A stretch of DNA of 64,000 nt from NCBI RefSeq assembly GCF_024721975.1, contig NZ_JANQBB010000008.1:124001-188000 (forward strand), in the 5' to 3' direction. A model generated the notes under the pieces. The model did no database searches, had not been told where the DNA came from, and saw only the letters and a program-made list of their open reading frames with translations. The DNA is from Paenibacillus endoradicis. Lineage in GTDB: Bacteria; Bacillota; Bacilli; Paenibacillales; Paenibacillaceae. Positions 26,519 to 34,988 of the stretch are shown here, piece after piece. Numbering within the stretch: the stretch's first letter is position 1; the number at the start of each line of letters is the position of its first letter. A program made the position numbers and the translations under genes.

Positions 26519-27211
26519 CTATTCACTCTTATCCTCGTACAAATCCACATAGACCTTCTTATTACCATCCACTTGAGCAATGAATACATCTTTCTCAGTC
26601 GATGCTCCTTGTTGTGTAATTTCATGTATTAACCACTTTTTAGAATAGCCTAGTCTTGCCAAATTTTCATGCAATATATGTCCGTCCATTATTAATAACG
26701 TTGGAGCATTCTCATGTTTTAACTTTATTCCTAGAAAATTAGGAGTAATGGGCTCGATATCGGCTTTCTTCATAACACTTAGTTGTCCGTTCGCTTCGAA
26801 CACAGCCATTTGAACATCATCTAACTTAAATACATCCTTTTCTCGCAATAACATCATAAGTTCATCAATAGCCATTTGATTCTTCTTCATCGTATCTTCT
26901 AAAACTTCCCCATCTTTAATAATAATCGAAGGCTTACCATCTGTTAGCTGGAGAAAACTTCTTGATTTTAGTCCGATCAGACTTAATATAATCGGCAGTA
27001 TACCCCATATCGCTAGTGAAACAAGCCCGTTTGAGATTTTAATATTTTGATCAACAGACATTGTTGAGGCAATTGAACCGATCGTAATTCCTACAACATA
27101 ATCGAAGAATGTGAGCTGAGAAAGCTGTTTCTTTCCCATAATTCGTGCCAAAAAGAGCAAGACGAGAAAAGCGACAATGGACCGAATTAATATTAATACA
27201 TATTCTGGCAC
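26519..27211 (-). CDS. YetF-like DUF421 membrane protein
   Basis: 230 residues. Three membrane segments in residues 5-80 (with the LARIMGKKQLSQLTFFDYVVGITIGSIAS signature split around residues 20-50), then two soluble DUF421 repeats (KPSIIIKDGEVLEDTMKKN and PTLLIMDGHILHENLARLG). B. subtilis relatives (YetF, YrbG and others) are spore or membrane proteins of uncertain role. GTG start 8 bases after GGGGG. Divergent from the DUF4363 lipoprotein gene; these two families often neighbour each other. Confidence 0.88.
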   Translation of the reverse strand: MPEYVLILIRSIVAFLVLLFLARIMGKKQLSQLTFFDYVVGITIGSIASTMSVDQNIKISNGLVSLAIWGILPIILSLIGLKSRSFLQLTDGKPSIIIKDGEVLEDTMKKNQMAIDELMMLLREKDVFKLDDVQMAVFEANGQLSVMKKADIEPITPNFLGIKLKHENAPTLLIMDGHILHENLARLGYSKKWLIHEITQQGASTEKDVFIAQVDGNKKVYVDLYEDKSE

Positions 27212-27303
27212 GGATATTCCCCCAATGTGAAAGTCTGAATAAGTTTTCTTTATTATTGGGTAATCTAAATATTAATATGCAACGATTAGGGGGATAAGCT
27301 AAG

Positions 27304-27642
27304 ATGATTCAGAAAGCTATGCTTTGTATAATGATTTTAATTATTGTGTCAGGATGTTCTGCTCAAAACGGAAAAAATGAATTCAAAGAGAATATAACTC
27401 AACTTGAACAATTATTAAATAATAAAGATACCGTATCCACAAAGGTAAAGGTAGAAGAGTTATTAAAAGTGTATAAAAAAAATGAGTGGAAATTACAATT
27501 GCTAGGTGATGAAGGAGAGTATGAACGACTTCATGAAAGCATACAACGCATCATTGTAGCAATCGATGAGGAAGATTATACTGAAGCGAAAATAGAGTTA
27601 AGTACGACTAAGACGATATTAGAAGATATATATTCATTGTGA
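27304..27642 (+). CDS. DUF4363-like small lipoprotein
   Basis: 112 residues. Type II signal peptide with lipobox IVSGC (Cys18), so anchored to the outer face of the membrane. The rest is helical and charged and matches what I recall of DUF4363, often next to DUF421 genes, as here. Role unknown; a joint function with the YetF-like protein is inferred from the divergent pairing. Ribosome site GGGGGAT. Confidence 0.75.
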   Translation: MIQKAMLCIMILIIVSGCSAQNGKNEFKENITQLEQLLNNKDTVSTKVKVEELLKVYKKNEWKLQLLGDEGEYERLHESIQRIIVAIDEEDYTEAKIELSTTKTILEDIYSL

Positions 27643-27711
27643 TTGATCACAACTAGTAGTTTATAGTTGTTTATTACTTTTGCTGGGTAATAGGTATAGT
27701 TGATAATTTAG

Positions 27712-27755
27712 AACACACTATTATTTGCGTGAATAAGCAAATAATAGTGTGTTTT
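27712..27755 (+). terminator. Terminator hairpin with ATTTGC core (family member 5)
   Basis: Perfect 17-bp stem AACACACTATTATTTGC (27712-27728), loop gtgaataa, GCAAATAATAGTGTGTT (27737-27753), then TTTT counting the last stem bases. It follows the DUF4363 gene. Confidence 0.85.
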
Positions 27756-27884
27756 GCTATTTGCTCAGTTGTATAATTTCATTCTCGTTAACTGGAATTA
27801 CGTTAGATATAGGCGTAAAATATACGTTAAGCTATAGAACTAATTCGAAATATTATAAAGCAGAAAACGAAAGGAAGTATCGTT

Positions 27885-28769
27885 ATGGAGAACATTCAAG
27901 CTAAACATATAAAAGTCGGTTTTATTGGAACAGGTGTAATGGGAATCAGTATGGCTGGTCATATATTGGAGGCAGGATACGAGGTTAGTGTTTATACACG
28001 CACCAAATCAAAGGCTGAACCATTACTATCAAAGGGCTGTATCTGGTTCGACACACCACAAGAGCTAGCAGCAAATTGTCATGTCATCATCACAATGGTC
28101 GGCTATCCTTCTGATGTTGAACATATTTATTTGGGGGAGCATGGATTAATAGCTTCTGCTCATCAAGGTACTTTATTTATTGATATGACGACATCAAGTC
28201 CATCTCTTGCCAAGCGTATTACACAAGAGGCTGAGGATCATGGCATGATGGCAATTGATGCACCTGTATCCGGTGGTGATATTGGTGCGAGAGATGCCAA
28301 GTTATCTGTTATGGTAGGTGGAGCGGTTGATCATTATGAGTTGGCTCTTCCGATATTATCACTAATGGGTAGTAATATTGTTAGACAGGGTGAAGCGGGT
28401 GCTGGACAGCATACGAAGATGTGTAATCAGATTGCAATAGCGACTAATATGATAGGTGTTTGTGAGGCAATTGTCTATGCAACAAAAGCGGGACTTGATC
28501 CGGAGACCGTTTTGCAAAGCATTTCAACAGGAGCGGCAGGAAGCTGGTCATTAAGTAATCTTGCTCCACGCATTATTGCGGAAAACTTTGAACCTGGTTT
28601 CTATGTGAAGCATTTCATTAAAGATATGAAAATTGCTCTTGAGTCAGCAGTAGAAATGGGAATTGAGCTACCAGGCTTATCACTTTCACTTTCTCTTTAT
28701 GAGCAATTATCAGCTATGGGATTTGATGATAAAGGTACACACGCGTTATATAAAGTGCTTACAAGATAG
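27885..28769 (+). CDS. 3-hydroxyisobutyrate dehydrogenase-family oxidoreductase
   Basis: NAD(P)-dependent beta-hydroxyacid dehydrogenase of 294 residues. Cofactor motif GFIGTGVMG at residues 12-20, substrate-binding DAPVSGGDIGA at about 126-136, and the catalytic lysine Lys178 in GAGQHTKMCNQ. The family includes 3-hydroxyisobutyrate dehydrogenase, tartronate semialdehyde reductase and glyoxylate reductases; the substrate cannot be fixed here. Ribosome site AAAGGAAG. It stands alone, followed by an SLH relic and a terminator. Confidence 0.9.
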   Translation: MENIQAKHIKVGFIGTGVMGISMAGHILEAGYEVSVYTRTKSKAEPLLSKGCIWFDTPQELAANCHVIITMVGYPSDVEHIYLGEHGLIASAHQGTLFIDMTTSSPSLAKRITQEAEDHGMMAIDAPVSGGDIGARDAKLSVMVGGAVDHYELALPILSLMGSNIVRQGEAGAGQHTKMCNQIAIATNMIGVCEAIVYATKAGLDPETVLQSISTGAAGSWSLSNLAPRIIAENFEPGFYVKHFIKDMKIALESAVEMGIELPGLSLSLSLYEQLSAMGFDDKGTHALYKVLTR

Positions 28770-28778
28770 GTTTGGTTG

Positions 28779-28910
28779 AAAATATGGTTTTCCATTCAGG
28801 ATATAGCGGGATTAATATCTGGGAAAACAGACAATAAATATGATCCAAATAATACATCAACAAGAGCAGAAGCAATCACGCTTATTTTGAATATGTTGAA
28901 TAAAAATTAG
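28779..28910 (+). pseudogene. Relic of an SLH domain
   Basis: The frame reads EIWFSIQDIAGLISG ... YDPNNTSTRAEAITLILNML and a stop at 28910, a typical SLH C-terminal half with the conserved TRAEA. There is no start codon or upstream SLH repeat, so it is the tail of a lost surface-protein gene. Confidence 0.8.
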
Positions 28911-28921
28911 TTGTAATGACG

Positions 28922-28964
28922 AAGGACCTTTCAATGATAATCAAACATTGAAAGGTCCTTTTAC
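28922..28964 (+). terminator. Terminator after the SLH relic
   Basis: AAGGACCTTTCAATG paired with CATTGAAAGGTCCTT across 9 bases, then TTT. Confidence 0.85.
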
Positions 28965-29005
28965 ATTTTATTAAATACACATAATATATAACGATATTGA
29001 CTATG

Positions 29006-29044
29006 TGTTCTATCTGTTATACACTATGTATAACAGATAGAACA
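29006..29044. promoter_or_regulatory. Perfect 16-bp palindrome, candidate GntR operator
   Basis: TGTTCTATCTGTTATA (29006-29021), 7-nt centre, TATAACAGATAGAACA (29029-29044), just after a TTGACT at 28997-29002. It lies 137 bases upstream of the YtrA-type GntR gene, so autoregulation is likely. A 60-codon frame crossing it is not supported. Confidence 0.6.
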
Positions 29045-29180
29045 GTTCAGCAAAGTTATTCATATTTTATAGATCAAGCAATTTACATAGAAGTAATTGT
29101 AAGATGTTTTATGAATTTACTTATCACTTTGCAGGAAGTGGCTTGCGGAAGTTTACGTAAAGGTTTAGGAGGTGATTAAC

Positions 29181-29570
29181 ATGCTGTTAGCCATTGATAT
29201 GCAATCAGAAACACCTATATATACACAGATTGCGCAGCAGATTATCGAAGGGATAGCGAAAGGTGAGCTTATTCCAGGGGAAGGCTTACCGTCAGTACGA
29301 GCTTTGGCTGTAGATTTGGGAGTGAACTTGCATACTGTCAACAAAGCGTATCATTTATTGAAACAGGATGGATATGTTCAGATTAATCGCAAACAAGGAG
29401 TCATGATTGAACCTGATGCATTGCCAATTGCAGATGAACAGTTTAAGAAAAACTTGATGGAGCGATTAAGACCTCTTGTTGCCGAGGCAGTAGCTAGAGG
29501 AATGGAAGTAGATCAGTTCGAGCAGCTGGTAGGTATAACGTTCAAAGATATGCTCCCGAATCGTACTTAA
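29181..29570 (+). CDS. GntR-family regulator, YtrA subfamily
   Basis: 129 residues: an N-terminal winged helix (IYTQIAQQIIEGIAKGELIPGEGLPSVRALA; recognition region VNLHTVNKAYHLLKQDGYV) and the short C-terminal tail typical of YtrA-type repressors, which usually control adjacent transporter or membrane-protein genes. ATG at 29181 is 8 bases after AGGAGG; the GTG overlapping that site is rejected. The likely target is its own operon, including the DUF1648 gene 93 bases downstream. Confidence 0.88.
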   Translation: MLLAIDMQSETPIYTQIAQQIIEGIAKGELIPGEGLPSVRALAVDLGVNLHTVNKAYHLLKQDGYVQINRKQGVMIEPDALPIADEQFKKNLMERLRPLVAEAVARGMEVDQFEQLVGITFKDMLPNRT

Positions 29571-29663
29571 TAAATGAAAAGTTGAAGCTTATGCTTTCGA
29601 TGTATTTTTCATTTATATGAAGAATACCGAGTAGTTAATGAAAAGTTGAAGGAGATGAGATTT

Positions 29664-30776
29664 ATGAATGGAATGGAACTTTGGATATTACTAGCGTTGT
29701 TTGTACCGATTATTGCAATCGTGGCAATTACCCCTTTAATAACAAGGAAGGTTGAGGCATTTGGTGTAACTGTACCAGAAGGCGTCAAGCAAGAACCGTT
29801 CGTCAAAAAACAGATCAAAACTTACATTACGCTATGTACGGCGCTTGGCTTAGTTCTAATTGTGGCATTACTATTGTTATTACAAAGCAATCAAGATGAA
29901 TCTTTCTATGCAATCGCTTATTCTTGCTTGATATTCGGATATATCATTGCGAGCTTTGCATTCTATTATGCTAGCCATGTGCAGATCAAAAAATGGAAAC
30001 AAACACAAAGCTGGTACGATGAGCAACTTGCCTCTCAAAAGATTGTTGTACAAACGGGTTTCTATAATAAGAGAATGACGATTTCAATAGCATGGTATAT
30101 ACCACATTTCCTACTTGTATTAGGTACAGTAATTATTAGCTTATTGAACTATGATAAGTTCCCTGACATCATTCCAATGCAATTTAATTTTGATGGGGAA
30201 GTAACAAGAAGTGTCGAGAAGAGTTTATCAGCAGTACTTGGATCATCTGGTATTGCCCTAACGATGATTATTGTATTTATTTTCTCTCATATTTCGATAG
30301 CCAAAGCAAAACAAGTTGTTGAAAGTAAAGATCCAGAAGGTTCAGTTGAACGCAATCGTCGTTTCCGTTATTCTTGGTCTATCTTTACAGCGATAACTGG
30401 ATTTTTGATTGTATTGATTATGTGCTTTGGGCAACTATCTTTCTTACTTAATATTTCTAACAATACTAAAATGCTAATCGTATTTGCTGTAGTTGGAGTT
30501 ATTGTTCTAGGAGCAATTGTGCTAAGTATAAAAACAGGGCAAGGTGGGTCACGAATCAAGCTTAATGACTCGACTGGGAAAAGTAATGTAATAGTTGCGG
30601 ACCAAGATCAGTACTGGAAAGCTGGAATTTTCTATTGGAATAGTAATGATCCTGCGATCTTTGTTGAAAAGCGCTTTGGTGTAGGTTGGTCAATGAATTT
30701 TGCAAGACCTATAAGCTGGTTATTAATTATGGGAATTCTTGCGATTGTCTTAATTCCGAGCATTTTCTTATCGTAG
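29664..30776 (+). CDS. DUF1648/DUF5808 membrane protein
   Basis: 370 residues with about eight membrane segments. The DUF1648 signature (NYDKFPDIIPMQFNFDGEV, about residues 162-180) and a DUF5808-like end (YWKAGIFYWNSNDPAIFVEKR) are recognisable. Such proteins sit next to YtrA-type GntR repressors in many Bacilli and resemble SdpI immunity proteins in the DUF1648 part, so a role in resistance to a membrane-active peptide is possible but not shown. ATG at 29664 follows AAGGAG; an in-frame TTG upstream is rejected. The 93-base gap before it has a 10-bp inverted repeat (TAAATGAAAA / TTTTCATTTA) and a direct repeat of AATGAAAAGTTGAAG. Confidence 0.85.
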   Translation: MNGMELWILLALFVPIIAIVAITPLITRKVEAFGVTVPEGVKQEPFVKKQIKTYITLCTALGLVLIVALLLLLQSNQDESFYAIAYSCLIFGYIIASFAFYYASHVQIKKWKQTQSWYDEQLASQKIVVQTGFYNKRMTISIAWYIPHFLLVLGTVIISLLNYDKFPDIIPMQFNFDGEVTRSVEKSLSAVLGSSGIALTMIIVFIFSHISIAKAKQVVESKDPEGSVERNRRFRYSWSIFTAITGFLIVLIMCFGQLSFLLNISNNTKMLIVFAVVGVIVLGAIVLSIKTGQGGSRIKLNDSTGKSNVIVADQDQYWKAGIFYWNSNDPAIFVEKRFGVGWSMNFARPISWLLIMGILAIVLIPSIFLS

Positions 30777-30891
30777 TATTCAATGAGTAATGAATTAATG
30801 TTAAAGGAATTTGTAAGGAAATAAAATATTATTTCTATAGATTAGTAGGTAGTGCGAAATTAAACTTATTAATATCAAGGAGGATAAACGT

Positions 30892-32541
30892 ATGAAGCCA
30901 TTTAATTATTTAATGAAATCTGTCTTGTCCCTTGCTCTAGTTAGCTTTTTTTTCTTATCACCTGTCAGTCAATTGAACGTGTCAGCAGCGAATCCAGATT
31001 GGGTACCTGTACGAGTAGCAGCTGAGTCTATTGGAGCTAAAGTGGATTGGAATCAAACTGAACAATTAATTACGATTAAACGAGGTAATCTCACGGCAAT
31101 TATCCCAGTCGGGAAAGAACAAGCACTAGTAAATGATAATGAAATTAAGATGGAATCTTCAGCTATTATGAAAGATCATAGAACTTTTATTTCATTAAGT
31201 GATTTCAATGCTATATTTGGTATAGAGGCGAATTGGAATAAAGAACAACAAACAGTCGGCTTTGATGCAACTGATTTAGAAGGACTTTCAAGCTTATTTA
31301 TATATCAACTATTTTCAGGGAATGTAGCGAGTTTGCCTGTTATGATGAACGAAGCATTAAAATCGAATCTTCCTGAGCAAGCTCTTGCAATTATTGGACA
31401 ACAATATTCCGCTGCTTATGGTAAGCCGATAATGCAGCAGTCTCTAGTTGTGGAGAACAATGGCGTGCATACAAATGTTGTCATGGTTTATGAAACCAAT
31501 ATATCGTCTTTGAAAATTACATTAAGATTCGATGCTAATCAATTCATCGATGATCTTTACTTTGAACAAATCGCGGTTGCAGATACTTATCAGAAACCAG
31601 CTTATGATATTGGAAACTATTCAGAAATAGATGTAGTAATCGGGGAGGGCACGTTTGCAGTACCAGGGACATTGACTATCCCTGAAGGAGAAGGCCCATT
31701 CCCTTCGGTTGTACTTGTTCATGGTTCTGGTCCACATGATCGTGATTCTACGATTGGCGCAGTTAAAATATTTAAGGATATTTCAGTCGGTTTAGCTGCT
31801 CAAAACATAGCTACATTGCGCTATGAAAAAGTAACGAAAGAGCATAATGTAAAGGTAGCTTCTTTACCACAGTTTACTTTGAAAAATGAATCTGTCGATG
31901 ATTCTGTTTTGGCAGTCAAATTGTTAAAGAATAGAACCGACATTGATTCTGCTAATATTTATATTGTTGGTCATAGTCAAGGTGGTTACGTCGTTCCAAA
32001 GATTTTCGAGAATGATAAAAATAACGATATCGCAGGTGCTATATTGCTGTCAGCGCCAAGTGGTAATATGACAGATGTACTGAAGGAGCAGCAGGCTGAA
32101 GCTCTAGATCGGTTAAAAACATTGGGCTATTCTTCCGAAATTATTGCTAGTCAAGAACAAGCTGCTGCATTTATTAGTCAGACAGTAGATTTGATTAATG
32201 ATCCGCAGTATTCTCTAGAAAAATTACCGGAGTCATTTCCAATCCCTCCTGCTTATTGGTGGTATGAGCAAAGAGATTATCTACCAAGTCAGGTGGCAAA
32301 GCTACAGAATGAACGAATGCTCATCATCCAAGGAGAGAATGATTGGCAAGTTAGTATGAATCAATTCAATGGTTGGAAGGAAGATTTGAAAGATCGCACC
32401 AATGTATCGTATATTTCTTATCCGAATATTAATCATGTTCTAACTGAATATGAAGAGTTATCTATTGGTACTGAATATTATCAGCCTTCCAATGTTAGTG
32501 GGAATTTAATTGCTGACATGGCGAAATGGATTAAACAATAA
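30892..32541 (+). CDS. Secreted alpha/beta hydrolase with copper-amine-oxidase stalk
   Basis: 549 residues. Signal peptide 1-33. Residues about 35-125 are a stalk domain (VPVRVAAESIGAKVDW ... FISLSDFNAIFGIEANW). Residues about 130-235 resemble a DUF3887-type domain. The rest is an alpha/beta hydrolase with an oxyanion HGSGPHDRD segment, nucleophile Ser362 in GHSQGG and a late histidine (INHVLTEY). Probably an extracellular esterase or acyl hydrolase; substrate unknown. AAGGAGG precedes the ATG. Confidence 0.87.
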   Translation: MKPFNYLMKSVLSLALVSFFFLSPVSQLNVSAANPDWVPVRVAAESIGAKVDWNQTEQLITIKRGNLTAIIPVGKEQALVNDNEIKMESSAIMKDHRTFISLSDFNAIFGIEANWNKEQQTVGFDATDLEGLSSLFIYQLFSGNVASLPVMMNEALKSNLPEQALAIIGQQYSAAYGKPIMQQSLVVENNGVHTNVVMVYETNISSLKITLRFDANQFIDDLYFEQIAVADTYQKPAYDIGNYSEIDVVIGEGTFAVPGTLTIPEGEGPFPSVVLVHGSGPHDRDSTIGAVKIFKDISVGLAAQNIATLRYEKVTKEHNVKVASLPQFTLKNESVDDSVLAVKLLKNRTDIDSANIYIVGHSQGGYVVPKIFENDKNNDIAGAILLSAPSGNMTDVLKEQQAEALDRLKTLGYSSEIIASQEQAAAFISQTVDLINDPQYSLEKLPESFPIPPAYWWYEQRDYLPSQVAKLQNERMLIIQGENDWQVSMNQFNGWKEDLKDRTNVSYISYPNINHVLTEYEELSIGTEYYQPSNVSGNLIADMAKWIKQ

Positions 32542-32650
32542 TGATAAAGTAGTTAGATTAATATTTTATTTCTGAATTCGAGTCCCCGTTTGTAGCAGAA
32601 GCACGCCTAAAATATGCTAAAAACATGAACGGTAGCTCTTAAATTTAGCA

Positions 32651-32694
32651 AGAAACGAATATTTTTAACTTTTTATTGAAAAACATTCGTAAAA
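32651..32694. promoter_or_regulatory. Inverted PurBox-like pair upstream of pbuG
   Basis: AGAAACGAATATT (32651-32663) and AACATTCGTAAAA (32682-32694), inverted, each a degenerate match to the PurR box as I recall it (AWWWCCGAACWWT). The CGAA to TTCG distance is 33 nt, the same as at purE. It lies 4 bases before the -35. No purR gene is in the window. Confidence 0.55.
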
Positions 32695-32697
32695 TGA

Positions 32698-32725
32698 TTG
32701 ACAAAAATGTGTCTACCTCTATAAA
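32698..32725 (+). promoter_or_regulatory. SigA-type promoter of pbuG
   Basis: TTGACA (32698-32703), 16-bp spacer, TATAAA (32720-32725), about 30 bases before the riboswitch. Confidence 0.7.
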
Positions 32726-32755
32726 ATTGAAAATGGAATACAACAAAAGCATATA

Positions 32756-32825
32756 CTTTCGTATAATCTCAAGAATTGGCTTGAGAGTCTCTACTAGATC
32801 ACCGTAAATGATCAGGCTACGAGGG
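32756..32825 (+). ncRNA. Purine (guanine-type) riboswitch aptamer
   Basis: P1 CUUUCGU pairs with ACGAGGG. P2 UCAAG / CUUGA has a 7-nt loop AAUUGGC-region ending in GG; P3 has the canonical CCGUAAA loop. J2/3 reads GUCUCUAC and J3/1 reads GGCUACG; the C before UA is the ligand-pairing base and predicts guanine/hypoxanthine rather than adenine. Position before pbuG fits transcriptional OFF control. Confidence 0.9.
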
Positions 32826-32873
32826 GTGAAAGAAAGCCACTAGGCCAGTGGTATATTTCTTTCCTTTTTGCAG

Positions 32874-32918
32874 AGCCTAGAGAAATGCGAGTTACGCATT
32901 TTCTTTTTGGGCTTTTTT
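32874..32918 (+). terminator. Riboswitch expression-platform terminator
   Basis: AGCC / GGCT with an inner stem AGAAATGCG / CGCATTTTCT, then six T, between the aptamer and the pbuG ribosome site. A shorter hairpin (GAAAGAAA / TTTCTTTC, about 32827-32863) lies between and may be part of the switching. Confidence 0.8.
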
Positions 32919-32955
32919 GCTTGTTCCATCACAATTTTGGGAGGTTATATTCAAA

Positions 32956-34341
32956 ATGGATCGTTTCTTTCGATTAAAGGAACTAGGAACAAATGTAAGA
33001 ACTGAAATTATGGCAGGTCTAACGACTTTCATGACTATGGCGTATATTCTAGCGGTTAACCCTATGATTCTTGGTAACGCTGGTATGGACGTGACAGGAG
33101 TATTTCTAGCTACTGCATTGTCAGCAGGTATTTTCACAATTGCAATGGGTATTTTCGTTAACTTCCCAGTTGCACTTGCTCCAGGTATGGGTTTGAATGC
33201 TTATTTCGCATCAGTAATTCTTGCATCAGCTGCAACGGATACGCCGATTACACCAGCAATGGGCTTAACGGCAGTATTTATCTCAGGTATTATTTTCATC
33301 ATCTTAACAATTACGCAAATTCGTCAAATGTTAATTGATGCAGTACCTGATAGCTTAAAGCATGCGATTACAGTAGGTATTGGTCTATTCATTACGGTTA
33401 TCGGTATGAAGGGTAGCGGCTTGATGACCATCAATGTGGAAAGCTTTACAGATATTACGGCTGGTGCTTTTACACCAGTTACAGGTAATGAGACTGTTAT
33501 CGGTCTTGGTAGCTTCACTGATGCAACGATGATCTTCACAATTGTAGCATTATTGATTACAGCAATTCTTATGGTACTTAAAGTTCCGGGTGCAATTCTG
33601 TGGGGAATGTTAGCGACAACACTTCTAGCTATCGTAACAGGAAATGTTGATGCTGGTGCTTCATTATCAGGTGCGCAGTGGATGCCAGACTTCGGCACAA
33701 TGCACTTTGCAGACTTCGACTTTGCGGGTGTTATGGAAGTTGGTCTAGTTACAGTAATTCTTACATTTACATTCGTAGAAATGTTCGATACATTCGGCAC
33801 ATTAGTTGGTACAGCTACTCGTGCTGGTATTATGAAAGATAAAGTAGAAGGTAAAAAACGTGTAGGTAAAGCAATGTTCGTTGATGCAATCGGCGTAAGT
33901 GGTGGTGCTGTTCTTGGTACAAGTACAGTAACGGCTTTTGTTGAGAGTTCATCTGGTATTGCGCAAGGTGGCCGTACTGGTCTAACTGCTGTTACGACAG
34001 GTATCTGCTTCTTGCTTTCAATCTTTATCGCACCGCTAGTTATGTTAGTTCCAGGCTCTGCAACTTCTGCAGCACTAATTATTGTTGGCGTACTTATGAT
34101 GCAATCTGTGAAAGAAATTGATTTCTCTGATATGGTGTATGCAATTCCTGCATTCTTCATTATCGCGTTCATGCCTTTCTCTTACAGCATCGCTAACGGT
34201 ATCTCTTTCGGTATCGTCTTCTATGTTGTACTTGCTACAGTTGCTAACCTAGCGAAAAAAGGTCAGTATAAAGTCCACTGGTTGATGTGGGTACTTGCAG
34301 TATTAATTATCTATCGCTACGTGTTTATGGGTGGAGAATAA
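32956..34341 (+). CDS. pbuG: Hypoxanthine/guanine permease
   Basis: Membrane importer of hypoxanthine and guanine in the AzgA-like branch of the NCS2 group, 461 residues with about 12-13 membrane segments. Characteristic blocks are the N-terminal GLTTFMTMAYILAVNP, the early APGMGLNAYF, and a TFTFVEMFDTFGTLVG segment in the middle. ATG at 32956 lies 11 bases after GGGAGG; an in-frame TTG at 32917 falls in the riboswitch terminator and is rejected. Control is visible at two levels: a PurBox pair at the promoter and a guanine riboswitch in the leader. It has its own terminator. Confidence 0.95.
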   Translation: MDRFFRLKELGTNVRTEIMAGLTTFMTMAYILAVNPMILGNAGMDVTGVFLATALSAGIFTIAMGIFVNFPVALAPGMGLNAYFASVILASAATDTPITPAMGLTAVFISGIIFIILTITQIRQMLIDAVPDSLKHAITVGIGLFITVIGMKGSGLMTINVESFTDITAGAFTPVTGNETVIGLGSFTDATMIFTIVALLITAILMVLKVPGAILWGMLATTLLAIVTGNVDAGASLSGAQWMPDFGTMHFADFDFAGVMEVGLVTVILTFTFVEMFDTFGTLVGTATRAGIMKDKVEGKKRVGKAMFVDAIGVSGGAVLGTSTVTAFVESSSGIAQGGRTGLTAVTTGICFLLSIFIAPLVMLVPGSATSAALIIVGVLMMQSVKEIDFSDMVYAIPAFFIIAFMPFSYSIANGISFGIVFYVVLATVANLAKKGQYKVHWLMWVLAVLIIYRYVFMGGE

Positions 34342-34354
34342 ATATAGCAACAGA

Positions 34355-34390
34355 AAGAAGCAGTGCTTGGCCGGCACTGCTTCTTTTTAT
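34355..34390. terminator. Bidirectional terminator between pbuG and the VOC gene
   Basis: AAAGAAGCAGTGC paired with GCACTGCTTCTTT around a 7-base loop, with T-runs outward on both strands. Confidence 0.9.
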
Positions 34391-34415
34391 TTTAAAATAA
34401 TTTATGTCTAAAAAG

Positions 34416-34829
34416 CTATTCCTCGAGACTTAATAGCCAATGAATACCGAATTTATCATTTAGCATGCCATAACATTTACTCCAAAATGTCTCTTGGAGT
34501 TCCATTGTAATAGTACCGCCTACTTGTAATTGTTCGTAAGCAGATTCAATTTCTTGACGATTAGTGCTTACAAGAGCGAGTGAAATGTTGTTTCCTTCGG
34601 TGAAGGGCATACCAGGGAAAACATCGGAGAACATTACATTACTCCCACTAATTTGCAATCTAGCATGCATAATTAGATCTTTTGTATCTTCGCGTTTTGC
34701 TTCACCTGGAGCTTGTGGAATATCCCCAAAAGTCATTAACTGTGCTATCTCTTGGTTGAATACTTTAGCATAAAACTCAACAGCTTGACGGCAATTTCCA
34801 TTGAAATTAAGATATACATCTACTGACAT
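34416..34829 (-). CDS. VOC-family protein, PhnB/YjdN-like
   Basis: 137-residue vicinal-oxygen-chelate fold protein. It has the PhnB-like layout VYLNFNGNCRQAVEFYAKVF, then SDVFPGMPF and the closing WSKCYGMLNDKFGIHWLL. Despite the PhnB name, most members have no proven enzyme activity. Single gene; AAAGGAG precedes the ATG. Confidence 0.88.
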   Translation of the reverse strand: MSVDVYLNFNGNCRQAVEFYAKVFNQEIAQLMTFGDIPQAPGEAKREDTKDLIMHARLQISGSNVMFSDVFPGMPFTEGNNISLALVSTNRQEIESAYEQLQVGGTITMELQETFWSKCYGMLNDKFGIHWLLSLEE

Positions 34830-34988
34830 TTTGATTGCTCCTTTAATTGTAATGTATGCTCGTACAATGAATCACTAACGATACGTGTTCTTAGTTTATC
34901 ATGACAATTATAAGAAATTCTATACCTATTAAGATACATATAAGGCAGATGGACAGAACATTATGGTAACCTAATAGGTAGAAATCTG

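Noticed and set aside
28997..29179. 60-codon frame before the GntR gene
   Set aside because: It reads through the palindrome and the GntR ribosome site and has no ribosome site of its own; better explained as leader and operator.
33324..34172. 282-codon frame antisense to pbuG
   Set aside because: Shadow of a GC-biased third position in pbuG; no ribosome site and a low-complexity Ile/Val/Pro/Thr composition.
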